A stretch of DNA of 64,000 bases. It comes from Macrostomum hystrix. Its lineage: Eukaryota > Platyhelminthes > Macrostomidae. This document shows, piece by piece, positions 43,031 to 53,515 of this stretch (positions within the stretch are counted from its first letter, which is position 1; each line of letters opens with the position of its first letter). Below the pieces are notes generated by a model. That model did no database searches and was not told the origin of the DNA. It was given only the letters and a program-made list of their open reading frames with translations. A program made the position numbers and the translations under genes. The stretch is taken from positions 5,844,501 through 5,908,500 of the forward strand of contig CATNEN010000039.1 of assembly GCA_950097015.1 (NCBI GenBank), in the 5' to 3' direction.

Positions 43031-46000
43031 ATGGCTCTCTATGGCAGTTCCGTGCCCACAAGTCTGCGCGGCTTGCTCTCGTGCTGCTACGGCGGCCGCG
43101 GAGTCGGTGGCTGCGAAGTCTGCGAGCATCATCAGCGGCAGCAGCAGGCGCAGCGAGCGGCCTGTAGGAGCGCTCAGAATCTGTTGCCGCTGACGCCATC
43201 TGGCTGGCGAGAGCTGAGACGAAGCCCGGAAGAGTCCGAGCAGCGACAGCGTCGCAGCGCAAGGACGTGCGGAGGCGGTGGCATCGCTTGCAACTTCAGC
43301 GACAGCGACAGCAACAATGAAGAACTGTCAAAAAGCAGCCTTAGTGACAGCGGCTGTGGTGAGACAAGTCAGAAATATCGATAGAATAAGGTGGAACTGA
43401 CCCCAGTTGGGTACAGTCAGTAGCTATTCAAACACTAGGCTAAAAACTCCTGGAAATCTGGCAAATGCGTGTACGAGCTCGAAGCTTCGAAAATCAAGGA
43501 AGGAAAATGAGACTTGAGTCTTGAGTATTGAGTTATAGAAATTTTTCTTGTTCACGGGAGAGTGCATTAATCACCTGCCATTCAGCAAATAGGAGAAATG
43601 TAGCGGTTGTAATTGATCGGCACCATATTTTCTTTACTGTCAAGCTGCGTGCAACGCTATTACTCACAAAACCGGCAGGTGACACGCTGCTTGAATAATC
43701 TACTTGTACAACCATCGACCAGGCAGTCTTTAAGTCGCCTTACTTTCTTATCAATATTTCCCATGCTCGCATTGCATTACCACACAAAAGTGCATGAATG
43801 GAGGGCCATCAATTCTTCTACATAGGAATCATTATTTATTTATCCGATAGATAAAGAACCCCAACACAAGCCGACAAAGGAGCAAAAAACCCTGGACTGG
43901 GAAATGAAATTTTATCATTTTAGTGCTTGGAGAAACAGCCATCTTTGGAAATAATATGCACATGCGAGAGTCGCAGGCTTGTCAACGCCTCGGGAACGAA
44001 AATTATTGTTGTTCAGAAAAGTACTCGCAACAGAGGAAAACTGCACTGCAAACTAAGAGTACAATTTGGCTGTTCTTTAACCGCAGCCCAACTATGTATT
44101 CAGTTTCAGTACTTACCCTGAATGCTTTGATTGATTGTTACAACTCACATCATGCACCATTTTCATGTCAGGCGCCGCTGCTGCGGCAGCAGCCGCCGAT
44201 GATGATGACAATATTGACGGTGCCGACTTATTCGACACTGTCGATGGCGACCGGGTGAGGCGGTCCCGCCCGACGCCAGCTGGCTCAGTTGCTGCTGCAT
44301 CTTCGATAGCCTCGCCGACTGGCTCGGAGCAGCAGCGGCGACTGCGGCAAAAGAGAAGGTGACCTTCAGTTTTAAGGCGTTAAGCGCTAACCAATAGCAC
44401 ACATTTAATGTAGCATTAGATTTTATGCAATGTCAACATCAGAGAAACTGTACTCTGACGTCATTCTTTTGGACAGGCAGCAGCAGCAGATGGGTGGCGC
44501 CTCGGGCACGCCAACCACGAGTCCATCCTCGCGACGATCCGACGCTGGCGCCTCCTCGCAACTGACCGTCACAGACGAGGACGTCGCTGGTGCCAGCGGT
44601 AGCCGACATTCCTCGGCAAGGCCACGGCAGCAGAAGCGTACGCCCAAATCACCGAGATCTCCGCAGTCACAAGCCAGCGTAGCAAGAAGTAGCAGAGGCG
44701 GTGGCAGCATTGCTGATCGAATGCCAACACCGTCTGTAGTTTCCGAGAGGCACAGTCATTCACGACAGTCGGCAGCTGCAGCAGCAACTCAGGCTGCAGC
44801 CGACACAGCCGCTCCGGAGTCGGGGGCTGATTTGCAGAGTCGCCAACTGGCCGATGGACTACAGATTGAGGACTTTAACGATGGACCGATTGATGAAACC
44901 ATTATGCAGGCGTACGGTGAAGTGCGGAGCGGTCCCGAGGTGAGTCTACAGTTTTACCCATTGAATCATGTGCATTGTAAACTTTTGTGAATTAAGCTTG
45001 GTAATGAGCTTGCTACGACAGTTGGTGTCAAATCCGCACAAAAATGGCGCTCTCAGTACTGGTGCATGATTGGCATTCTGAAACATTTAATCACCTTCTA
45101 GTGAGCTTAAAAACTATGAAAAATAATGCTTAAAAGGAAACCAAAGGACCAGTTAAGAAGATCAGCAAAGTACGAAAGATCGGAACACTTGAGACGTCGA
45201 TAAAGTACGACAATACTGCCAAGGTGGTGACAGTGAAGATAATACAGACGCACGAGCTCCCTCGGCCAGGCACCTTCGACTTCGGTGACAAGAAGGGCTC
45301 AAATCTGAAGTGGAATGCCATCCAGGTGACGCTCGCACTCCTGCCAGATAAGAAGCAGCGCCACAGGACAGAAATTGCCAAGGGCGACAATCCGCAGTTT
45401 GACAAGTCCTTCTTGTTTACTAATATTTCGTCAGGTACGATGTACTAGCATTCCTGTTCTTGCGAAAGAAAGATTTTTGAATGGTACATTTGACTGTTAG
45501 CTAACCGTCTCAGTGACCTTAGTGTCGAGTGGACAAAGTTAGTATGAAGAATCATTATCTGAATTAAATTTTAACTGGCAGTGGAATTCGGACGATTGGG
45601 CATCCGGTTCCGCGCCTACGGCTGCCAGCACAAGCGTCGGAAGCTCCTGATGGCCGAGAACGTCCTAGCACTGGCGTCTCTGACGTCGCCGAAAAACGAG
45701 ACAGTTCTGCACCTGCCGCTGGAGATGCGAGCTGGCGACTACAGCAGGCGGGTGAGCGCTTTTTGCATGCAAAGTGACGAAGGTGACAGACAGCGTATTC
45801 AATTTTAGTTCTGAGAATACGTGCCTGGAGTTCCGGATGAGTACGGGTAGTTATACTGAGAAATCTGAGTTGTTACTGAGGCCACCAGAGGCCTTTTCAT
45901 GGAGCCATCTCCGGTTTCTCTAACTATCAACTGGCACTGAAATCTCATTAGGACTCCGAGGAGGAGGCCAAGGAAGATCCCGACGAATTTAAGTTGGACG

Positions 46001-46837
46001 GTTGGACATCGCTGGGAGTCACCGGCTTCCCGGAGCTGTTCGTCGGCATCACTTACAACGCCTCCACCGGACAGCTGGCCATCGAGATCATCAAGGGCAG
46101 CTCATTCAAGCTGCCTGGCATGAGCAGAGCACCAGGTTCGGCCTTTTATGCATAAATGGCTTTTTATAAGAAACGAATAAAGCAAAATAGGCAGTTGCGG
46201 ACGTTGTTTAGAGCCGCAAATGCCAGACTGACCAAAATGGGAAAAACTTAGAATCCTATAAACTCCTATTGCTGTAGATACCTACGTGAAGATTTCATTG
46301 ATGGCATCGAACGGTCACGTGCTGCACAAGTCAAAGACTCCGTCATCTGAGGGCACTCAAAATCCCATGTGGAAGGAGAACTTCGTTTTCCCTGTAAACA
46401 AGTTTCAGCTTTCAGACATAACCATTATGGTAGCAGTCTACGCCAAGAAGACTATGAACAGAAGAGAGATTATTGGCTGGTTCTCTATCGGTAAGTTGTT
46501 AATTGACTTCTAACCCGTCACCAAAGTGACCCGTCACCAAAGTGACCCGTCACCAAAGTGACCCGTCACCAAAGTGACCCGTCACCAAAGTGACCCGTCA
46601 CCAAAGTGACCCGTCACCAAAGTGACCCGTCACCAAAGTGACCCGTCACCAAAGTGACCCGTCACCAAAGTGACCCGTCACCAAAGTGACAGTCAATGAT
46701 GACGCAAACTCCATCCACTGCCAGGCTGCAACAACAGTGGCGAGGAAGAGCTGGCTCACTGGCAGGACATGAAGGATGCCAGAGGCGAACCTGTGCGTCG
46801 CTGGCACCGACTTCTTCAGACGGACAAAAAGTCCTAG
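43031..46837 (+). CDS. SYT14: Synaptotagmin-14/16-like protein with two C2 domains
   Basis: Exons 43031-43358, 44172-44358, 44477-44939, 45137-45434, 45582-45751, 45952-46135, 46278-46490 and 46725-46837 join in phase to 651 residues. The N-terminal third is low complexity (Cys-rich LLSCCYGG, then poly-Ala and Ser/Gln-rich). C2A starts at GTLETSIKYDNTAKVVTVKI. C2B includes NASTGQLAIEIIKG and VYAKKTMNRREIIGW, and the end reads SGEEELAHWQDMKDARGE..RRWH, the block typical of SYT14/SYT16. Acidic residues of the calcium loops are largely missing in both C2 domains, as in SYT14/16, so calcium-independent membrane or protein binding in vesicle traffic is expected. This form has no transmembrane segment. 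Cysteines near residues 18-33 could be acylated. The ATG at 43031 follows an in-frame TAG. Confidence 0.85.
46507..46692. repeat. 16-bp minisatellite in the last intron of the synaptotagmin-like gene
   Basis: About eleven perfect copies of CCCGTCACCAAAGTGA start 17 bases after the donor at 46490 and end about 32 bases before the acceptor at 46724. The intron is only 234 bases, so most of it is repeat. Confidence 0.95.
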
Positions 46838-48152
46838 AAAGTGTAAGATGCAACGGTTAGCACGGAGCCTAATAGTCATTTATTCAGACTGGGCTTAACT
46901 GTTTTCAAATCTGCTCGCAATTCGACAAAATTTGATCCTAACCCCAAGCAAGCTAATTGTGATGAGCGCTTTTAACATGTTATCCATGCTTACGCCAGTA
47001 ACTTTTACGCATAAACTTTATTTGCGGACTGCATACCTCGCGGTGGTTGCTGCCTAGGCAACCACTTTTGCGTACAGCCCAAAATGCGTGTTCGTGGTAT
47101 CAGCAGAAAATATATCGTTGCACTTTCATTCATTGAAAAGTAACTGATCTCTAGAAACGAAGAAGTTGCTCCATCTGTTTCGATCGTTATTTTAACAAAT
47201 ATGATGTAGCAAATGTTTTCTTTGACAATGTGTGCCGACAGCGGCAACAGTGGCGATTCTGGTTTCAGACAAGCAAATTTAAAGGGCGTTGAAGTTCTCA
47301 TTCATACGTTCCTTGCCTACCTGTCACTAGGAGGCTAGCGAACAACGCAGGATACCATTAGGGCACACCCGCGGAAATTCCGTTTGTAACCCTATTCCAG
47401 CCATTTAGAGAGCTTGGACAAGCCTCAGCCAATAGGAATCGACGCCTGGCTTGGGGGGGTCCTGAACGGCTATAAAAGCGAGACACTGGTGACGTAATTT
47501 TTCAGTAATGCTCCCGTTCAAATCCCAAAGCATTCCACCTTGGCCTTCAGTAGTCAGCAGAACAGTTTTCTTTGTGGAATATTAAAGTGTGGATTTCAAA
47601 ATTCTAAAAATTCAGGAGGCTATCGTTGTCACTCTTCTTGTCTGCGTATTTTATCATCACATTAATTTATCGCATCATATCATCAACAGTGAGATTTTTA
47701 CAAGCCATGTTTTTCTTTTGCGAAATGACACAAAGTAGCATAACATTATAAACTTGAGTTGGGTTTTTTACTACTACTAGTAGTGTAGATTGTGGTGCAT
47801 AACTTTAATTAAAAAATGCTGAAGTGATTTTTTACTACGCACGTAATCTAAAAAGTCCAAATCCATTCTAAGTATTCTATGTACTCTTTAGTAAAAATAT
47901 GTTGCATCAAAATATTCGGATGACGTCAGTCATATTGAAACTAAGAAACGGTGGTTATAGTTTTGTGGATTTTTATCGGCACATTGATAAAGCGGGACCG
48001 TAAACCACTAAGCTTTGAGTAATACTAAAATATAGTTAAAAAATTACAAACCATAAATGACCTACAAATGAATTTAACATGTAAAGGCTTAAGACAATCT
48101 AAAGACTGCTGCTACAAAGGCCCATATAATTCGCACAATTAGGTCATGCCAT
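46838..48152. other. Gene-free stretch with an orphan promoter-like block
   Basis: No coding exon was seen. At 47471-47478 a TATAAAAG lies in a GC-richer block, with ATTAAAG (about 47582) downstream. The arrangement could be an LTR or a non-coding promoter. Confidence 0.35.
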
Positions 48153-48917
48153 TCACTTTTTAAGCTCCAGCGTCCATCGACCCCACATGTGGCTCGGTCC
48201 GTTGCGAGACAGAGCTCGCCTACGCACCGGTGCCGACGCTGGACCTGCTGCTGCTGCCGACGCCACTGCGGCAGCCGTCATCCTTCTGGCACGCTGCATA
48301 GGATGCAGAGAGAACAAGGCCGAGCTGCCGAGATCGTACACACCGATAGGGCGAAGGATCACGGTCTCCGAGTTGGCTTCGGACGTTGGCGACGATGGTG
48401 CAGAATAATTGCGGCGCTGCCCGGTCGAAGCTGTCTGCCAGCGAAGATGGTGGCAGCCTCGAGTCGACCCTCGATATGCGTCAGAGCAGGCTTTTCCAGC
48501 ACTGACGGCCCCCAGCCTGATGCTGTTCATGGCGCCGTTCAATACTCGCTGAAGTTCATCGATTTCAAAATTACTTTCACCAGCTCTAACCGTCGTCAGA
48601 TGCTGACGACCTCGGTGGATAAGTTGCCACTCCTTCACTAATTTCAAAGCGCCTGCCGCAGCCGCTGCTTGGGACTTGCGGACCGACGCGACCCGGCATC
48701 CAGATCCCGACGAAGCTAGAATGAGACCTTCGTCGACTTCGCCAATTCGATAGCATTGTTTTACACTGCGCAGGAAGTCAACCTTGACGCAGTCAGAATG
48801 CCGGCTATTTTGGTGGTGACAAGCTTCCAGGCCGTCCCGTTGACTCAGGCTGACGATGACTTCGCTTCTGTGTGCTGGTGAATCTGGTGAGCTGCGCACG
48901 ATTGAAGAGAACGCCAT
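48153..48917 (-). CDS. Single-exon ORF of 254 codons, function unknown
   Basis: A minus-strand ATG-initiated frame has balanced composition and GC-rich codons like the confirmed exons here. It contains no recognised domain. Visible features are an Ala-rich run (MTAAAVASAAAAGPASAP) flanked by basic residues (PVRRRALSRNG), a helical segment (KLVKEWQLIHRG) and no signal peptide. The reading frame on the opposite strand is also long, so part of the openness may come from base composition. It is either a real intronless gene or a large exon. Confidence 0.45.
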   Translation of the reverse strand: MAFSSIVRSSPDSPAHRSEVIVSLSQRDGLEACHHQNSRHSDCVKVDFLRSVKQCYRIGEVDEGLILASSGSGCRVASVRKSQAAAAAGALKLVKEWQLIHRGRQHLTTVRAGESNFEIDELQRVLNGAMNSIRLGAVSAGKACSDAYRGSTRGCHHLRWQTASTGQRRNYSAPSSPTSEANSETVILRPIGVYDLGSSALFSLHPMQRARRMTAAAVASAAAAGPASAPVRRRALSRNGPSHMWGRWTLELKK

Positions 48918-50575
48918 TCAGGATTAGGGGTTAAGGTTACTTCTCTGGTGAGCTATTTTAGCAGCATTTAAAATGGCGAACCATCACGGCTAAATTAGAT
49001 TTTTGAGTCGTGAATATCACGCTATTTGAAGTTGTTTCGTTGCATTTCTAGGCTGTCGATGTTCATGTTGTTACAACCAACAAGTCGACACCAACAGTAG
49101 TGCAAGTTCAAAGTCAGCTGTCATGTTTCATGCTGCAGCTGTGGTATGTCGGCAGTTTTCACAAAGGCTGACAAAAACGAAACATATAAAGTAGGGCCTT
49201 TCCTAGGCCAGGCGGGTTTTATAGAATTTGCTGCAAATGGCAGACACTAAAATGTTTTTTTGCTATCTCCCTCGCTGCGGAGGAATATACAACAGAAAAG
49301 TCTTCTAAACTGCGCGGCGTTTGTGCGTTTCGACCGAGTCCGAGATTGGTGATTCGCGATCCTCCGCTGCCGCGCACCTTATAAAAAGCGCAATAATAAA
49401 GGAAGGTGTCCCACTGGGAGACTTACGCTGAGGAACGGGAGACAGCAAGTGGGAATGCAGTTAAAAGGACAGGTACTAGGAGACTAGAAACGAATCTGTG
49501 CAAATAGTAATCTGTGCCATTCGCTCTTGGGCTTAGTGACTCGCAGCTTGCTTATGCCCCGCCTATGCTGAAGCCAATGACATGGGCCACTTCAGTGCGC
49601 TTGGAGTAGGCGGATGGCAGCAACTGGTGACCCCAGAACTGGTCCGGCATAATGCTAGTCCAGAATATTTTCCGCAGCAGAAAGGTCCCTTCGAGTTGAT
49701 AGTGAAGTCCGGAAGTTTCAACAAGTTGTCCAGATGCGAAGGGCAGCCCAGGAAAAATACTTTCTATTATGCTTGGTTGGCAACATATGATCTACTAAAG
49801 TACTCGTACTAATAAAGTAGAAGGACTATTTACTAAGCAAGTAAACGGTGTAGTTTACTATCTATGAGCGTAGCTTGCACTCTGTGCTTCCAATGAATGA
49901 CTGGATATAGGCTAGCTTGGCCTATGCAATACAGGTCAATGAAAAAAAACGAATTAAAAAATCGATATAGGACTGAAAAACGTAAAACAGTCCACTAATT
50001 CGTAATTTATAACTATTATAAAATGCAGTACAATACGGGAGATTAGCTATTTACTTGTCGGGGAAAAGCAGCCTTCAAAAAGGTTTCCTTAAAACACATG
50101 CATCCTGTACGAGATAATAGTACGGTCGTATTTATACGTCTGTATACCTAAAACCAAGCCGAATAAACTCGTTTTGTTGATTCTGAACAGTATTTTGCAC
50201 TGCAGCCAACGTGCACAAGGCATTTTTGCTACTTTGGTCATGGTTATGTGTTGATTTGAAAACTGGTGGTTTGAAAGTCTAAGCCGGTGCCGAAATAGAG
50301 TCATTCCTCTCGTTGCATGATTCAGCAATGTTACGCTTCTACCAGTTTTCAGGTCAAACTGCGGTTTGATTTGTCAGGTCTGCGCTGGCAAACACACGCA
50401 TTATCTGCGCTTAAACTGTTCAGTGAGTTGGGTTCTGATAAGTAACTAAGACTGGCTTTTGTGCCCTAAGAGTTCTGTGACCTTTGCTACAGATAATGAG
50501 TTGACCAACGGTTCTTTGTTAGCAACTGTTGGGCTGTTGTCCCCCCGCACTGCTCTCTGATCGCTGTATTTAGTT
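48918..50575. other. Gene-free stretch, possible LTR remnant at 49180-49650
   Basis: No coding frame was supported. A block with TTATAAAAAG (49380-49389), AATAAAGG 11 bases later, and AACTGGTGACCCCAGAACTGG (49621-49641) resembles a promoter, poly(A) signal and primer-binding-site order of an LTR element. No pol sequence follows. Confidence 0.35.
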
Positions 50576-50932
50576 CGGAGCACGTCTACACGCTGTTTTT
50601 AAAGTTTGTACAACTGTCAGTCAATCCGGAGCACGTCTACACGCTGTTTTTAAAGTTTGTACAACTGTCAGTCAATCCGGAGCACGTCTACACGCTGTTT
50701 TTAAAGTTTGTACAACTGTCAGTCAATCCGGAGCACGTCTTCACGCTGTTTCTAAAGTTTGTACAACTGTCAGTCAATCCGGAGCACGTCTTCACGCTGT
50801 TTTTAAAGTTTGTACAACTGTCAGTCAATCCGGAGCACGTCTACACGCTGTTTTTAAAGTTTGTACAACTGTCAGTCAATCCGGAGCACGTCTACGCGCT
50901 GTTTTTAAAGTTTGTACAACTGTCAGTCAATC
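50576..50932. repeat. 51-bp tandem array (7 copies) directly upstream of the HSD11B1-like start
   Basis: Seven 51-bp units start with CGGAGCACGTCTACACGCTG and include TTTTTAAAGTTTGTACAACT. They differ at single positions (TCTTC for TCTAC; TTTCT for TTTTT; TACGCG in the last). The last unit ends 23 bases before the ATG at 50956, so the array forms the proximal promoter, the 5' UTR, or both. Confidence 0.95.
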
Positions 50933-50955
50933 TAGAAAAAAATCACAAGTAAGCG

Positions 50956-52422
50956 ATGGGCCTCATCAAGAAGGCGATTCTGGGCGCGGTGATCTCGATT
51001 GCATTGTTCCAGGTTCTGCACTTCGCCTTGTACGACGCCTACGCTATCTGGCGCTACGCCCCAACAAAGGAGAACACGGCCGGCAAGAGAGTCCTGGTCA
51101 CCGGCTCCAGCAAGGGTGTCGGCCGAGGCCTGGCCGAGCTCTATTGCGAGCTGGGCGCTCACGTCACCGTGCACAGCAGAAGCTTGAGGTCTCTGGCCGA
51201 GGTGAGTCATGGTGTATAAAGCTTCTGGCAGATACATTTGAGTCTTTAAGCTGGAGTTCCAACCGTAACTAATAGGTGCAAGCCGACTGCCGCAAAGCAG
51301 GCGCCGCCAGCGTTCATGCGGTTGCGGGCGACATGTCTGTGCTCGGCGAAGCTGAAAAGACAGTCAACGCCGCGGCGAAAGCCATGGGCGGACTGGACAT
51401 CGTGGTGGTGAACCACATCAGCTCGTACGTGTTTGAGACATTGTACTCGGCTGTGTCCCGTCTGCGCTCCGGTGAACTGCAAAAGTCGCTGCAGGTTGAC
51501 CTGTTCAGTTACGCGGAGGCTGCGCTAGCCGCCGTGCCGCACCTTGAGAAGACAGCCGGCAGCATTGTGTTCGTGTCCAGCGTAGTCGGCAGAATGCCAG
51601 TGCCTTACTTTTTCGAGTACGCATCGGCGAAACGATCGCTAGATGGCTTCACCGCAACTCTGAGACAGGAGCTCGCAATCAATGGGTCAAAAGTGCACGC
51701 GGGTCTTGCGGTTCTGGGAGCCATCGACACGCAGTCCGCTAAGGATCTGCTTCCGTGAGGGTCGCATTCCGCTTTTTTTAGACCTACCCTGTATGAGTGC
51801 ACCTGTCTAAAAATTACCTGGTTGCTGATTGAATTTAATGCAAGGACTACTAGACAAGACTACTTGACTACTGATCTACTAGACTAGACTACTAGACTAC
51901 TGATCTACTAGACTAGACTACTAGACTACTGATCTACTAGACTAGACTACTAGACTACTGATCTACTAGACTAGACTACTAGACTACTGATCTACTAGAC
52001 TAGACTACTAGACCAGACCCTCATATAATAAAGTTTTCCTTGTGGTCTTTGATATAATGTAAGAATCTGGGTAAAAAGACAGAGAGCATATGTACTTTAA
52101 CGAATGGTGACATAATAGACAGCTAAGAACGCCCAAAAAGGTCAGATTTGGGAAAATGATGACATCCTTGTCCATATTTCTGGAACAGATGAGGCTCTAG
52201 TTTCTACAAAAATGCATGTACGTTTCCGTGTGTAGGCAGGTGTTCAGCGCGCCGATTCAATACGCACCGGTCAGGCAGACAGCCCTAGGCATAGCATCTG
52301 TGTCCGTTGGTCGCGTCAGCCAGCTCGTGACTCCTTGGGCCATGAAGCCTTTCATTCTGCTGTCAAACCTGTCACCGGAGCGGACTGAACGTCAGATTTC
52401 CCAGGGTGCGAAGAGGCTCTAG
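50956..52422 (+). CDS. HSD11B1L: 11beta-hydroxysteroid dehydrogenase 1-like short-chain dehydrogenase
   Basis: Three exons join in phase: 50956-51201 (GCCGAG|GTGAGT), 51276-51754 (CTTCC|GTGAGG) and 52236-52422, giving 303 residues. A hydrophobic N-terminal anchor (about 7-30) fits ER-membrane HSD11B1-like enzymes. TGSSKGVG (49-56) is the Rossmann NADP(H) motif. NHI (128-130) replaces the common NNAG/NAG, as in HSD11B1. VSS (183-185) and YASAK (198-202) are the catalytic Ser, Tyr and Lys. Such enzymes reduce or oxidise keto/hydroxy groups of lipids or steroids with NADP(H); the substrate here is unknown. Without splicing at 51754 the frame stops at 51758, just after DLLP, so a shorter form is possible. 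Exon 3 requires the acceptor at 52235 (TGTGTAG|GCAG). The gene is preceded by a 7 x 51-bp array, and intron 2 has a 29-bp tandem repeat. Confidence 0.85.
51863..52012. repeat. 29-bp intronic tandem repeat, about 5 copies
   Basis: The unit begins CTACTGATCTACTAGACTAG and is itself rich in CTAGA/CTACT sub-repeats. It lies in intron 2 of the HSD11B1-like gene. Confidence 0.9.
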
Positions 52423-52810
52423 AAAGCTGCGATGTGCAATCTGCTGATCATACTGCATCTGCTATTACTATTTGAGACTGAGAACAGCGACTCTCATTGT
52501 AGCCATAACAATGTTCTGCATTATTGATATTTAACCAATGTTTAACTACTGAAGAGCCCTTGTCGATAAGATTTGGCACCTTGTCTGAAGTATTTCATTG
52601 TTTGAAAAAGTAAATTTTTTATTTATTGGCAAGAACAAGAAAAATGTATTATGCCGCACTATGATTATTTTAAATTTCCGTAAGTTTTTGTGATTGCAGG
52701 GTTAAACAGCATACAATCGGTTTTACAATTTTTGCTCTTCCCATTACTCCAACCACTAAGACAGGCTTGAACTCAGGGCACCAACAGAACCCCATGTCAC
52801 TTGACTACAG
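52423..52810. other. 3' flank of the HSD11B1-like gene
   Basis: AT-rich, no gene seen. Confidence 0.4.
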
Positions 52811-52811
52811 G

Positions 52812-53098
52812 CGTATAAAAATAATTGCAGGAGTAAAGAGGGCACTGCCCATTTCGCTGACTTCTGAGAACACACGCACACAGATACTGTACGCAGGCAC
52901 ACGTTCACACAGGTGTGCACATCTGCCCTGACTATCTCATCGTCCAACAGTGTACACTCTCAGTGTGCCTTGGAGGCCATCAAGGGCGTGAATTGCACTA
53001 CAAGCCCCCGGCCCCTCAGCCTTCTCTCCGTGGAGCTCAGGGACCTTGGTGAGAGAGGCGATTGCGTCAGACCTCTCTGCCACTTACCCCTTGGCAAG
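52812..53098 (-). mobile_element. SINE family B, copy (minus)
   Basis: On minus, a tRNA-like head part (GGTAAGTGGCAGAGAGGTCTG) leads to the family body with an internal deletion, and the 3' end is CTCCTGCAATTATTTTTATACG. It lies between the dehydrogenase and transporter genes. Confidence 0.8.
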
Positions 53099-53515
53099 CA
53101 TAGCCATGATTAGGCTAAAAACACACTTGCCTTATCAAAAACAGCCATATAACTACAAGTGAAGTACGAGTTTTAGCATTGCTCGAACCGACTACGTAGA
53201 AATTCTTTTGTACTCGTAGAAATAAATTGTGCACAAATTACCATGCTCTAGTATTAGCTAGACTAGTATTAGTGAAATTTAAACAAAACAGGATAAACAT
53301 GTTAGTGCAACCAAATAATAAGACGGGTGTTGTATTAAAAGGTAGGCGAATTTATTTTATGAAAATTATATAAATATATAAAAAATGTTTTCAGACTTGC
53401 TAGGGTTTGAATATCATTCTTTGCCTCTTATATGTATTTAGCAAGAAAAATTACATTACGATTTTTTTATAAAAAATCATTTCCACAATGAAAGGGCATT
53501 CAAGTTTTTTGAATC
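53099..53515. other. AT-rich stretch, 3' flank of the transporter gene
   Basis: TTTATT at 53351-53356 is an AATAAA poly(A) signal on minus, about 160 nt after the transporter stop codon. No coding sequence was seen. Confidence 0.4.
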
